DNA from: Caprella mutica
Lineage: Eukaryota > Arthropoda > Malacostraca > Amphipoda > Caprellidae
Length of the DNA: 64,000 nucleotides
Direction of reading: 5' to 3'
Assembly (NCBI GenBank): GCA_947561585.1
Contig: CANNZV010001829.1
Span: 1 to 64,000 of the forward strand
In this document: positions 1-12,164 of the stretch, in pieces
Numbering within the stretch: position 1 is the stretch's first letter
Layout: every line of letters begins with the position of its first letter
Position numbers and translations under genes: made by a program
Notes under the pieces: model-generated
The model's input: the letters and a program-made list of their open reading frames with translations, nothing else
What the model was told of the DNA's origin: nothing
Databases searched by the model: none

Positions 1-1290
1 TGAGACAACTTGCCCTAATCTTGAGACAACTTGCCCTAATCTTGAGACAACTTGCCCTAATCTTGACAACTTGCCCTAATCTTGAGACAACTTGCCTTAA
101 TCTTGAGACAACTTGCCCTAATCTTGAGACAACTTGCCCTAATCTTGAGACAACTTGCCCTAATCTTGAGACAACTTGCCCTGATCTTGAGACAACTTGC
201 CCTAATCTTGAGACAACTTGCCCTAATCTTGAGACAACTTGCCCTAATCTTGAGACAACTGACCCTAATCTTCAGACAACTGACCCTAATCTTCAGACAA
301 CTGACCCTAATCTTCAGACAACTGACCCTAATCTTCAGACAACTGACCCTAATCTTCAGACAACTGACCCTAATCTTCAGACAACTGACCCTAATCTTCA
401 GACAACTGACCCTAATCTTCAGACAACTGACCCTAATCTTCAGACAACTGACCCTAATCTTCAGACAACTGACCCTAATCTTCAGACAACTGACCCTAAT
501 CTTCAGACAACTGACCCTAATCTTCAGACAACTGACCCTAATCTTCAGACAACTGACCCTAATCTTCAGACAACTGACCCTAATCTTCAGACAACTGACC
601 CTAATCTTCAGACAACTGACCCTAATCTTCAGACAACTGACCCTAATCTTCAGACAACTGACCCTAATCTTCAGACAACTGGCCCTAATCTTCAGACAAC
701 TGGCCCTAATCTTCTGACAACTGGCCCTAATCTTCTGACAACTGGCCCTAATCTTCTGACAACTGGCCCTAATCTTCTGACAACTGGCCCTAATCTTCTG
801 ACAACTGATCCTAATCTTCTGACAACTGATCCTAATCTTCTGACAACTGATCCTAATCTTCTGACAACTGATCCTAATCTTGAGACTACTGATCCTAATC
901 TTGAGACTACTGATCCTAGCCTTGAGACTACTGATCCTAGCCTTGAGACTACTGATCTTAGCCTTGAGACTACTGATCCTAGCCTTGAGACTACTGATCC
1001 TAGCCTTGAGACTACTGATCCTAGCCTTGAGACTACTGATCCTAATTTTGAGACTACTGATCCTAATTTTGAGACTACTGATCCTAATTTTGAGACTACT
1101 GATCCTAATTTTGAGACTACTGATCCTAATTTTGAGACTACTGATCCTAATTTTGAGACTACTGATCCTAATTTTGAGACTACTGATCCTAATTTTGAGA
1201 CTACTGATCCTAATTTTGAGACTACTGATCCTAATTTTGAGACTACTGATCCTAATTTTGAGACTACTGATCCTAATCTTGCAGCTATAG
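1..1290. repeat. 21-bp minisatellite array with graded variants
   Basis: About 61 head-to-tail copies of a 21-bp unit containing ACAACTTGCCCTAAT run from the window edge. Variants are sorted into blocks. Up to ~250 units read TTGAG..CTTGCCCT. From 250 to 680 they read TTCAG..CTGACCCT. From 680 to 800 they read TTCTG..CTGGCCCT. From 800 to 870 they read CTGATCCT, and from 870 to 1280 GAGACTACTGATCCT. Such blocks are expected from repeated local unequal exchange. Because 21 is a multiple of three, several frames stay open (for example 21-1301), so these ORFs are a by-product of the period. The array ends in AT-rich unique DNA. Confidence 0.97.
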
Positions 1291-2041
1291 AACGTTTGTA
1301 AATAAAGAGTTAAATATATAGTCTAAGGTAGAAATTTTGTTAGATAGAATGTTATAGATAAATATTAAGTTTTGTAGTTAGTTATCTATATTTTTTGTTC
1401 AAGTATTTTAATAGATTTTTTAAACGTTTTTTATAGCCTTCAGGGTAATGGAATTTGAGCAGCTATACGTGTCAGGTACCTGAATAAAATATCCTCTTAC
1501 TTGCTAATCATTTCCCTATAATCTATATTAATTAAACTATAGATGAAGCATCCATTTGAATAATTAGTTTTTATCCAAAACTAGCACAATATTTGTTTTT
1601 CAATAAATCTATTGGTTACATCTTCAATTATCATGTTTTCTGTTTTTTAGGTAATTATTTACTATAAACTGTTATTCCTCTATTTATACAGTCTGTCATT
1701 TCTTCCTATAGTTCCTTGAGTTCATTTTCATTTTGGTTTCTGCAATATTGCCAGAGTGCGCTGGGTCGACACTGTCACCTGTGATATCAGAGTAGTCGAC
1801 CTAGTGCATAGAGCTTAGTTTTACTTCCCCCCTCTTCCATGATGTCTTCTTTCTATTTCTTGATGGAAAAAGTCATTGAAAATAGGATGCGAGAGTATAC
1901 TGTAAAACTATTAGATAGTAGTAAAAATATATTACCATTGATTCCGCAGCAAATCTTGACTCACTATAGCTTATATAGTAGATTACTACCATCTTGACTC
2001 AGGTGACGTTTAACATTCCACTATAAATTCACAGTTCTAAT
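1291..2041. other. AT-rich spacer between two satellites
   Basis: No ORF of note, no RNA gene and no clear repeat was seen. The 1755-1805 stretch is somewhat GC-richer and holds GTCGAC twice, which I could not interpret. Confidence 0.6.
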
Positions 2042-2900
2042 TTAGTCTTCTGAAAGTGTTCCATAGGATTCTTCTGACAGTGTTCCAAAGGAATTTTCAG
2101 AGAATGTTCCTAAGGAGTCTTCAGAGAATGTTCCAAAAGAGTATTCAGAAGTTGTTCCAAAGGAGTCTTCAAGTAATGTTCCAAAGAAGTCTTCATGGAA
2201 TGTTCCAATGAAGTCTTCATGGAATGTTCCAATGAAGTCTTCATGGAATGTTCCAATGAAGTCTTCATGGAATGTTCCAATGGAGTCTTCAAGGAATGTT
2301 CCAATGGAGTCTTCGGGGAATGTTCCAATGGAGTCTTCAAGGAATGTTCCAATGGAGTATTCGGGGAATGTTCCAATGGAGCCTTCGGGGAATGTTCCAA
2401 TGGAGTCTTCGGGGAATGTTCCAATGGAGTCTTCGGGGAATGTTACAATGGAGTCTTCAGGGAATGCTCCAATGGAGTATTCACGGAATGTTCCAGTTGA
2501 GTCTTCAGGGAATGTTCCAATGGAGTCTTCATGGAATGTTCCAAGGGAGTCTTCAGGGAATTTTCCAATGGAGTCTTCAGGGAATGTTCCAATGGAGTAT
2601 TCAGGGAATGTTCCTATGGAGTCTTCAAGGAATATTCCAATGGAGTCTTCAGGGAATGTTCCAATGGAGTCTTCAGGGATTGTTCCAATGGAGTCTTCAG
2701 GGAATGTTCCAATGGAGTCTTCAAGGAATGTTCCAATGGAGTCTTCAGGGAATGTTCCAAAGGGAATATTTTTGAAGATTCCATTGGAATATTCCTGGAA
2801 TGTGTCAGAAAAGGAACATTCAGGGGACATTCCAGTGGAACATTCAGGGAACGTTCCAATGGAACGTTCCTGGAATCTTCTGGGAAGGTTCAATGTTACC
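2042..2900. repeat. 24-bp satellite array carrying GGAATGTTCC
   Basis: Roughly 35 copies of a 24-bp unit: the palindrome-like GGAATGTTCC followed by AATGGAGTCTTCA. Units degrade at both ends, and the last part (2760-2900) is irregular. All frames on both strands are open because the period is divisible by three, which explains the overlapping ORFs of up to 295 codons; none looks like a protein-coding gene. GGAATGTTCC fits the heat-shock-element pattern nGAAnnTTCn in every unit. The right edge (CAATGTTACCTGGGATA) resembles the right edge of the 6.2-7.6 kb array. Confidence 0.95.
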
Positions 2901-2904
2901 TGGG

Positions 2905-3830
2905 ATATACTATCAGAGAAAAAAGTCACTGGGATGATGTACTATCAAAGAAAACAAATCACTGTGATAATGTACAATCGAAAAAAAAAGATCAGTGTGA
3001 TAATGTACTATCATAGCAAAAGAATCACTGTGATTTTAGTACTATATCTGAGAAGAAATTCACAGTGATTATGTACTATCAAAAAAAGAATCACTGTGAT
3101 AATGTACTATCAGAGAGAGTGAGGGAATAAATATAATGATGTACTATCAGAGAAAAAGAATCACTGTGATGATAAACTATCAGAGAAAAATAATCACTGT
3201 GATGAAGTACTATCAGAAAAAAAAGACATTTTGGTGATGGAATATCATAGAAAAGAGTCACTGTGATGATGTACTATCAGAGAAAAGAGTCACTATGATG
3301 ATGTACTATCAGAGAAAAGAGTCACTGTTATAATGTACTATCAGAGAAAAGAGTCACTGTGATGATGTACTATCTGAGAAAAGAGTCACTGTGATAATGT
3401 ACTATCAGAGAAAAGATTCACTGCGATGATGTACTATTAGAGAAAAGAGTCACTATGATGATGTACTATCAGAGAAAAGAGTCACTGTGATAATGTACTA
3501 TCAGAGAGAAGAGTCAGTGTGATGATGTACTATCAGAGAAAAGAGTCACTGTGATGTTGTACTATCAGAAAAAAGAGTCACTATGATGATGTACTATGAG
3601 AGAAAAGAGTCACTGTGATGATGTACTATCAGAGAAATGAGTCACTGCGATGATGTACTATCAGAGAAAAGAGTCACTGTGATGATGTACTATCAGAGAA
3701 AAGTGTCACTGTGATGATGTACTATCAGTGAAAAGAGTCACTGTGATGATGTACTATCAGAGAAAAGAGTCACTGTGATGATGTACTATCAGAGAAAAGT
3801 GTCATGGTGATGATGTACCAGCAGATAATA
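2905..3830 (+). repeat. 32-bp satellite array, forward orientation
   Basis: About 28 copies of a 32-bp unit containing GTACTATCAGAGAAAAGAGT followed by CACTGTGATGAT. It directly abuts the 24-bp array. The first copies are divergent and the later ones (3240-3790) nearly uniform. The same unit occurs reverse-complemented at 12165-12692 and as a single unit near 36682-36712. There are no spacers between units, so it is not a CRISPR array. Confidence 0.95.
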
Positions 3831-4084
3831 AATTTACAGCATGATGCAATTTTAACAAATCACAGTTTTCTTATTTCATTGTAATTCATGTACCCTGATC
3901 AATTTTATGATATTTACAAGAATTATAATTATGATATATCAAACTGTCAAAAGTATTTTCTGATTTTTTTTTTACCATTATTGTACATCAATCAGAATGA
4001 TGTTCTTTCAGGAGTTCAGTTAGAAGAAATTTTTCAATTGAATAACATCAATTAACTTTTTTTTCATATTTAAGATAAAATTTT

Positions 4085-4465
4085 AATTATAAATACAAAA
4101 TTCTCCTATCTAGGATACAGAAATTAATAAATATCACTAATGTTACAATTAATTAATAAACAATGAACTCAGAAAAAACTATCTACATATATTGTATAGT
4201 TAGCTATATAAATATTTCATATGGAGCACTGAATTTGATTATCAGATTATGAAACATAGAATAAAAGACAAAATGGAAGAGAATAGGAAGAGAAGGAATA
4301 ATGAAAACACTCAAAGGGAGATTATCAGTACGGGTATCTAAGCAGCATTTCGAATGTAGATAGTTTTTTCTTAGTTAATTGTTTATTTAATTAATTGTAA
4401 CATTAGTGATATTTATTCATTTCTGTATCCTAGATAGGAGAATTTTGTATTTATATAGTAGAATT
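4085..4465. mobile_element. Foldback MITE with ~110-bp inverted arms
   Basis: A left arm at about 4085-4195 and a right arm at about 4348-4465 are near-perfect inverted copies. The shared core includes ATTCTCCTATCTAGGATACA and AACATTAGTGATATTTATT on the right arm. They surround a ~150-bp unrelated centre. No ORF is present and no target duplication could be assigned. Read as a non-autonomous foldback or MITE-type element of unknown superfamily. Confidence 0.75.
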
Positions 4466-6184
4466 AAGATATATTTAGGTTTTCCTGAGGATGATTTTTT
4501 GAAAAAATCGAAAGCTTGAAGAAATATGGACTTTTTTATTACCACCCTTGTTTTTCTGTTCATTATTAAAATTCGGTTTCCACGGAACAAAATATTAATT
4601 GTTATACTTTTTTTAGTTGCACCAATTCAATCATTGTTTCCTATAGACTATCACGAAACAGTTGAAACATTGCATATATTTTTAATTTGGAGAAATGCAC
4701 CTCGGATGGTACACCGAATTTTGAATAGGTAAAAAATTCATGTATATAGCGGTGATAATAACATATGATAATAATAATATGAAAATAATATTCATAATTT
4801 AAATATTTTATAGAAAGTTCATCAATTCATTTTTAATTTCTACTCAATCAAAGAAAAAAATATTTTCCTTTCTTGGAAAAAGATATTTAGTTTTAGATGT
4901 GTTGTAATTTTTAAATTTCATTCTTCCAATAGTTTTATGAATTAATTTTTTTTAAATTATCAGCATGTCATTATTGAATTTATTCCTAGAGCCATATATT
5001 AAAATTCCATGAAAATAATTCCCCCCATACAGTTTCGGCTAAGGATGTTGGAGAAAATATTTCAAGAAGAAAGTTTGCCAGTTTACATAAATTTGTGCCA
5101 AAGGAATTTGAGGTTATTATCCCAAAGTTTATCATTAATTTCCACTCTACGTACTTTGTCAATGTATATAGTTAGATCATTGAAATTCTACCGAAAACAT
5201 ATTAGTTTGATACTAATACTGCAACAATATACAATATCTATTTCGTCAATCGATCCATTCAGTTTTTAATAATTATTGGTAATTCGTTTCAGATTTTTCA
5301 ACATTGATCCACAAATTTCAGTTGATTTTTTATTCTTATCTGAAATATGAAATATTTCGCTCAAACTGAAATACCTATAATGTTTTACTTTTTTCTCTCA
5401 AATTCTGATGACAATCTTGAACTCCGCCATATATCAGTGAGCGGGGTATCGGGTAACGTCATCTCCTGTGTACTTGTTTGGTGATGTAAACCGCCACATA
5501 TGTCATTGGTAATGTACAGGAAGAAGGTGATGTATACCACCACAAGCACCAACCGAATTTTCATAGAACCATGTTTAAAAGTTACTCTTAAGAGAAGTTA
5601 ATTAATTGCACAACAATTCGCTCGACCACTCGCTGTGAAGTGCAAAATATAACTGTTCAACTGTTCCAGTTGAACTTTTACTTCACAAAGTCAAATCATG
5701 TGCTTAGTGTACGTGATGTCATCGAGGCAGTACTATTTAATATAAAATTAGAGACTTATGAGATTAAATATTAAACTAAATTTATTATTGCATTCATATA
5801 TTGACCATAAATTAAAATAATTATGATTTGACACGTTTTAGTTACTTTAAATTTAACTGTCGAATGTTGCTATGATGACGTCACGCACACTGCAAAACTC
5901 AACGCATATCAGAAATGGGTTAGCCTCGCGCGGGGTTTAAATATAATTTACAAGATATAAAAAAGATGATTTAAACTTTAAGAAATTGATTATCTCATGT
6001 CGAAAGTTCATAATATATGATTATAACCATTAACATTACACCAGAATAATTTTAATAAATCCTCCTTAATTTTTTTATATATATTCATATTCAGTAGAGT
6101 TTTTTTTATATATTTAAATTCAGTAGTCAACACCCTTTGCAAGTCTAGGTAGCAATAATATTGATTAATTAGAATTCTGAATTT
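4466..6184. other. AT-rich DNA, no gene recognised
   Basis: Short ORFs at 4526-4732 and 5009-5269 have no recognisable domain and look like chance. At 5470-5550 two imperfect copies of GGTGATGTA.ACC.CCACA occur. Around 5630-5695 an imperfect hairpin forms around CTGTTCAACTG and CAGTTGAAC. Nothing else could be supported. Confidence 0.5.
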
Positions 6185-7627
6185 AAAATCCTTGGGAGTA
6201 TTCAAGGAATATTCCCTGGACATAATATTTTCAAACTATCTTCTATAATTTAATGGAATATTGTGGGAACACTGCTAGATTATCAGATAACTCTTTAATT
6301 AATTTCAATTATTCAAATAGTTACAAATAATACTTACAAAGTATTGAAGAAATATCCTCTGAACATAACTAGATGCATAAAATATTCTACAATATAATGG
6401 AATGTCTAAGAAACATTCTTGGATTATCGGTAAAACTTGAAATAATTCTATTCTTTTACCGATAATTCAGGAATGTTCCCTGAACATTCAATTAAATTAT
6501 AGAAGATCGTATGAATATTCTAATATTCAGGGAATATTCCTTTGGTACTCCAATGAAATAGTAAAATGTTAGAATTATTTAAAGTATCTTCTGATAATCC
6601 AGGAATATTCCTTGAAGATTCCATTTAATTGTAGAAATTGTTTGCAACTACTTATGTTATGGAAATACTCCTAAAGGAATCCATATATTTAGTTCAATCA
6701 TTTCGAGTATTCTCTGATAATCCAGGAGTGTTCCATAAAAATTCCACTTAATTGAAAAATATAGAATAAATAAACTTATATTCAGGGAATATTCCTTGAA
6801 TACGCAATTGAAATAGTTGATTGTTAGAATTATTTAAATTATTTTTCTATAATCCAGGAATGTTCCTTAGACATTCCATTATATTGTAGAATATTGTATG
6901 CTTCTAGTTATGTTCAGGGAATATTCCTTTAATACTCCATATAATTATTTGAATCATTTAAAGTATTATCCGATAATCCAGGAGTGTTCCCTTAACATTC
7001 CATTAAATTGTAGAAAATAGTTCGAAAATCTTATGTTCAGGGAATATTCCTTGAATACTCCCAGGGAAGAGTTGAATGTTTAGAATTATTTTCAGTTTTT
7101 CCAATAATCCAGGAATGTTCTCTAAATATTTCATTAAATTGTAGAAGACAGTTCGCAAGGAATATTCCTTGAATACTCCCAAGGAAGAGATGAATGTTTA
7201 GAATTATTTTCAGTTTTTCTGATAATCCAGGAATGTTCCCTAAATATTCCATTAAATTGTAGAAGACAGTTCGAAAATCTTATGTTCAGGGAATATTTCT
7301 TGAATACTCCCTAGGAAGAGATGAATGTTTAGAATTATTTTCTGTTTTCGTAATAATCCAGGGAATGTTTCCTGAATATTCCATAAAAGATACGAAAATG
7401 GAATAAATTTACTGATGTTCAGCGAGAATTCCCTGAACATTCATAAAAATGAATTAACATGTTATGAATTTAATGTGCTTAAGGGAACATTCCCTGAATA
7501 TTCAATTGGAATTAAATTCCATTCTTATGGTTCCAGGACGATTCTGGGAGCATCAGTATGGAATGTGGGAATATTGGGGAATGTTACAATCCGAATGGAA
7601 CATTCCCGGAATATTCACATGTTACCT
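6185..7627. repeat. ~125-bp degenerate tandem repeat with paired GGAATATTCC sites
   Basis: A diverged tandem array with a spacing of about 125-130 bp, clearest between 6470 and 7400. Each unit has one GGAATATTCC inside TTCAGGGAATATTCCTTGAA and one GGAATGTTCC after ATAATCCA, separated by TTAGAATTATTT-like sequence. The decameric motif matches the core of the 24-bp array at 2042-2900, and both arrays end with ATGTTACCTGGG-like sequence, so they appear related. Confidence 0.85.
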
Positions 7628-8461
7628 GGGTATAACGCGCTAACTGTCTAATTTTTTTTATAATTTGAGAATTGAACAAGCCTTCCAGCTTAATATTCGC
7701 TTGTACTCATTATAAAACAACTTCGATCTATGTTTGTGAATTATTTAGAATTTGTAACACAACTTCTATGATTATTAAACTGCTATTACCTACCAATAGT
7801 ACCTAATTCTCTGACAATTTCACTCGATCGAATTGGATTGTACATTAATTAATAATACTTGTTGCATTTAAAGGAATATTGTAAAAATGAAGGAGTTGTG
7901 CAATTGACATGGAGAATAAAAATGTATATATAATAAATATTGAACATACATATATGTTGATTTAACATACACTTAAATTATTGTATAATTTAAGATTAAT
8001 TAATTATTAGAATATCTAATTATCTATTAATCACAAATCAGTACGCGGGGATTAACGTTTGCTTTTGAACATAAGGTTATATTGCTGACATTAATATAGG
8101 AATTAAAAACAAGGGACTATATACGTAACTTAACATGTTTTTTAAAATGTACGTGACATAGCAAATACGTTTAAAATGGTAATTGTTACTTCCTTATGTG
8201 TACTGATGTTTGGTTTATTGTGTGTTTAATAAGGTAGCTTTGTTGAAATACAATTTTCATTTGGATATTGAGTAATCCAATATCTATTTTGTTATTACTG
8301 TAAAAATGAATGTCCCCTTAATCCCTTAACGAGGTGCTGACGCCTTTTTTTTAATTAAAATGTTATTTGAATGTGTTTATAACTAAATAATAAAAGTAAA
8401 AAATACATAAATTCCCATTAAGTGACTGGCAGTTTTCCGCCTGGCAGTTTTCCGGACACCC
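7628..8461. mobile_element. Truncated MULE-like element, right half
   Basis: This stretch aligns with 28,490-29,278, the 3' part of the complete element at 28,224. Shared landmarks are AACAAGCCTTC, TTCGCTTGTACTCATTATA and TTAATCCCTTAA. It ends with the same terminal tandem units (GGCAGTTTTCCGCCTGGCAG) followed by GGACACC, which is the inverse of the GGTGTCC start of the complete copy. The left end is missing: sequence similarity stops near 7628, at the edge of the ~125-bp array. No transposase coding remains. Confidence 0.8.
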
Positions 8462-10058
8462 TATAAATACCACATTTCATCTGTGATTACATTCAATGCA
8501 AATATTTATTCAAATTGAAGTTTGATACATCGTTTGGTTTTGTAAAATTAACATTACTAACTGGGGATGATAATAATTGTTATCATCTGGGTCTAAAATT
8601 ACAATAAATATGAATTTTATACAACCTCTTTCTCATAACAAGTTTTTATAACAACCCATCAATAGTTTACATACAATATTTTGAAACAGATCTGCAGATT
8701 GCAATACAGTCGTCAATGTTTGATGGCTGACAAATATTTTTGTTTCCACACAACATTTATTTTTATGCACCTAGACAGTATATAGACAGGCTTAAAGATT
8801 TTATATCATAACAATTAAATATTCAAAAAAATATCAGATGCTCGCTTACACAGTGCAGTTTGTCTATATTTTTAGGTATATTTGGAGTTAGCATAAAGAT
8901 CGTATCAATCACTGTTGGAAGTTGGAAATTAGATTGAAAATTATTCAATCATTATCTTTTTTAATTTATAGAATATTTTATATTTCATTATCAAAATATT
9001 CTTGGTTTATATTCAAACATTTGATTTGAAGTGGGGCTTTGCCTGAATTGAACCTTTATGAATTAAATGAACAAATAATACTATCAGGTATTATTGAATC
9101 GACAACTTATTGTGTCAATCACGCAACATTGGCAAATTTCAGAAATGAAAGTGATTTCTTTTCATATAACCAGCCATTGAAGTGTTTTTTAATTAATGTC
9201 TCGAGATGTCATCATGACTCTTTCTTTCCGTATTTTCCACTGAAACTATTTTTCAGTTATTGTAGTTCAAACCTCAATGTGAAATCTCCATGAATTAAGT
9301 TTGAGGTTTTGTCTCACAATATAATTTGGTGTTATATGAAAGTGAGAATAAAATTTGTAGGTTTTTTTAGTGAAATAATTTTGGTACTAATCTTTAGTAA
9401 TTCTGAAACTAAAATGTGTACAATGGAAATGAAATGAAATGGAAGTCATAGTTAGCATTTTTGAGTCAATATTTTGGACTCATAGTTAGCTTCAGTTATA
9501 CTCTATTAATACACCACAAGGAATAGCGTACAATATTGTCTTTCAAAAAATCCATGAAAAATGCAATAAAAATGTGAGTTTCAAAATATTTTTTTTAAAT
9601 AAATAAGAAAAAAATACACGCGAATAAAAATGTCTTGAAACTAACTGAATACTGACATGAGTTTATATTTAAGTGCCCTTTAAAAGGATAATGTAACTAA
9701 TATCTGAATGAAGATATATAATTTATAATGCATATATCAGTAGTAAGTAACGAGCAACTTTACTTTATTGCTTCTTCAGGGTCCTTTGTAATTTTTCTCT
9801 TGACGTCAGAAACAATATTTTTAGTTTTGAAGCAGACGTTAATTCTCGCTTTATGTTCTCTATAATGTCTACTGGAGAAGATATGTATTTAATCAACAAA
9901 TATGATTAGATTGAAAGGTTATTGAGTGGTGATCAATGACTGGAAAGTGACCGATTATTGTGTAGTGACCAGTTATTGGATTGTATTAAGTCATGACATA
10001 ATAAATACTGGAATGCTCGCCAGAAAATTAAAATAAGACTTCTTTTGTGCATCGTGGT
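8462..10058. other. AT-rich DNA, no gene recognised
   Basis: The ORF at 9039-9293 has no family features. 9740-9850 contains a degenerate relative of 10,440-10,660 (TTTGAAGCAGACGTTAA, TTCTTCAGGGTCC), suggesting a dispersed repeat copy. No other structure is supported. Confidence 0.5.
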
Positions 10059-10140
10059 TGTGACGTCACGTGGATCCTTCAGAGTTTGTTTACTTTTTAG
10101 CGAACTACTAGTCATTAGTCTGTATTCGTACCTGCCTGAC

Positions 10141-10263
10141 AAAGTGCCGTTAGTTTGTACAGTGTTTGGATGTTCTGAAGTTGTTGTTCATAATGCTATT
10201 AAATTACATAGGTTCCCTAAAGATCCAAATTTGAGAAGTGTTTGGGAACATAGATGTAGATGA
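10141..10263 (+). pseudogene. THAP zinc-finger domain fragment
   Basis: The frame starting at Lys codon 10,141 reads a typical THAP N-terminus: C-x4-C (CTVFGC) and then KLHRFPKDPNLRSVW, the conserved HxFPxD...W block of the C2CH THAP DNA-binding domain. It stops soon after at 10,261-10,263, before the second C-x2-H pair, so the domain is incomplete. THAP domains occur in P-element-type transposases and in host regulators. An upstream in-frame Met (10,045) extends across unrelated residues. Downstream, a short unit TGGGAACATAGATGTAG is repeated three times. Probably a transposon relic; it could be the first exon of a spliced gene, but no continuation was found. Confidence 0.55.
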
Positions 10264-10399
10264 TAGATGGGAACATAGATGTAGTTTGGGAACATAGATG
10301 CGTCCCTCGGCCCCGAACTGTTTTAATTTGATTATTTATTGTCGTTTTTCATTTTTACAATGTTTATCATTTATTTAACGCTACTTGCAGTTTTAATAT

Positions 10400-10660
10400 C
10401 ACCTCTTCATTTTCCTCTTCATCCATAAGTGCAGCCACCGGTGTTTGTGTCCCTTTTCGTCACATTCCTTAGTAAGTGACGGCATGCACAGAGTAGCTTT
10501 ACTGCATCCATGAGCATTGTCAGCGATGGTGGTAAGTGACTTTGTTCATGGAGTCAATTTCTTTCTGACTGCTTCTTCCAGTCCCTTGTACTTAATTTCC
10601 TATTAACGTCAGCGATATGGCCTTTAGTTCCAAAGCAGACGTTAAACCCCTACCAAAATT
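10400..10660 (-). repeat. Dispersed repeat (SINE-like) with TTAACGTC motif
   Basis: The complementary strand reads GGGTTTAACGTCTGCTTTGG and further on ATCGCTGACGTTAAT. Partial copies sit at 9740-9850 and, weakly, at 17,850-17,950. It is GC-richer than its surroundings. There is no clear RNA polymerase III promoter, so assignment as a SINE is tentative. Confidence 0.35.
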
Positions 10661-12164
10661 TAAATAATAGTTTTATTTATATATATCTTATATATCTATC
10701 AATCTAAGGGATTAGTTCAAATGTGATTTAAATAAGTCTTATATTATTGTATACATATCTTATATATTTCAATCTCACTGATAAGTTTTAAATGTAATTT
10801 AATCTTTAATAAGTGTATTTAATATAATTTTGATAATAAAGTACCATAATATTTGTATTTGTAAGCTAATATACTTGTAAACTGTAAATGATAAATAAAA
10901 ATAAACTTTGTACTTATTGTGGTATTTTTTTATATCTTTCTGAAAAATAAAAGAAAATATAAATGCATTTTCAAAAATTTAAATTCCAGGTCTTTTAGAC
11001 AAACAGTAATTAAATAATATCTCTACTTTAAAGAGAAAGCTTATCATTGGTATCAGACTTAATATACATTATAGGTACTGTTCATTGATTCACTAATATT
11101 ACTTTGCCAAATGAGAAAATAGTCGTACATCTTTTTATTATGAATGAAATAATTTTATAATTATGCGTTGCACCATCAGAATAATTTCAGCTGTCAAACT
11201 GTACTTTAGTTTCGCATAGTACTATAACAATGATGATTTCAAATTTCCAGTCTCTACTTAGGAAAGAATAGAAGCCATTTCATTTATGGCAAAGATAGTA
11301 TTCTTTATTAGATACCCGTTTACAAAATCTTATAACTAATTTAAACTATCTTATACACTTTTCATAAAAGACAACTCTCACTTGGTACCTAAGTGACTAG
11401 TACGCTATTGTTTAGTGCGTATAAGTGAACTGAAGAATTAATTAAAGGATTTAAAAGTCTATTTATTATACAAAAGAAACAATATTTTTAACCATGCATA
11501 CATATTACATTCAAATAATCACACTGTTTGTACTATTGAAATAATGCATTACAGAGATTTCAGGATCCACGTGACGTCACACTTTTCGAAGGGTGTGTAG
11601 GGTGGGTTGAGGAACCTGCGCGCGAGCATACCTGTAGTTATTATATCATGTATTAAGTCATTGGTTAGAGTCCATTGTTTTGGTAGTGTTCGGTGATTGA
11701 GTTATTTTCGGTGATTATGTAGAGTTTGGTGATTGGGTAGTGTCTTGCGATTAAATACAACATTAAGTTTACAGTATCATACCTACTGAAATAGGTTATA
11801 TGTAATCACTGGAGGCGAAACGGAGTGATGAACTAACTGACTATCTAACCAAGAAACACGTAAAAAAATTCTCATAGTAATTTATCAATGAATACTATTA
11901 CAATATTTTGGAAAATTAATACTCTTGCATGATATACATTATTATTATATGGTGAATAATATAAAATATACAATTATTATAATGGTCTATTTTTTCCAAG
12001 ATGATGTACACAATTGTACAGTCAATGAAAAATATGTAATGATTTATCCATATTTCACTAAATGTAATGATAGAAATTATTTAACATTAGATTGGTTACA
12101 AAATTTCAAAATAATGAAGAACTAATTTTCTTGTTTTGTTAAAATTTTAATCAAGCGATGACTC
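10661..12164. other. AT-rich DNA, no gene recognised
   Basis: Apart from the right inverted repeat at 11,562-11,581 and a short GC-richer patch at 11,585-11,630, nothing was identified. The ORF at 11,925-12,125 is low-complexity and looks like chance. Confidence 0.5.

Larger units (their letters stand above)
10059..11581. mobile_element. Possible element bounded by 20-bp inverted repeats around a THAP fragment
   Basis: TGTGACGTCACGTGGATCCT at 10,059-10,078 is exactly inverted at 11,562-11,581, 1.5 kb apart. The repeat fuses a CRE-like TGACGTCA with a CACGTG E-box. A THAP-domain fragment begins ~60 bp inside the left copy. No target-site duplication was found outside the repeats, so these could be promoter-type sites rather than transposon ends. 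A perfect 20-bp inverted match at this spacing is unlikely by chance. Confidence 0.4.

Noticed and set aside
1..680. CCCTAA words suggesting a telomere
   Set aside because: CCCTAA occurs once per 21-bp unit, not as a continuous hexamer array; the insect telomere repeat CCTAA is not tandem here.
21..1301. 426-codon ORF of threonine/aspartate-rich repeats
   Set aside because: Open only because the tandem period (21 bp) is divisible by three; several frames are open and there is no non-repeat domain.
2042..3068. Long ORFs on both strands (up to 295 codons)
   Set aside because: By-product of the 24-bp period; open frames in both orientations show no coding bias.
2905..3830. CRISPR-like array
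   Set aside because: Units abut with no unique spacers, the DNA is eukaryotic in character and no cas genes are present.
4526..4732. 68-codon ORF as a small membrane protein
   Set aside because: Hydrophobic composition follows from T-rich DNA; no supporting context.
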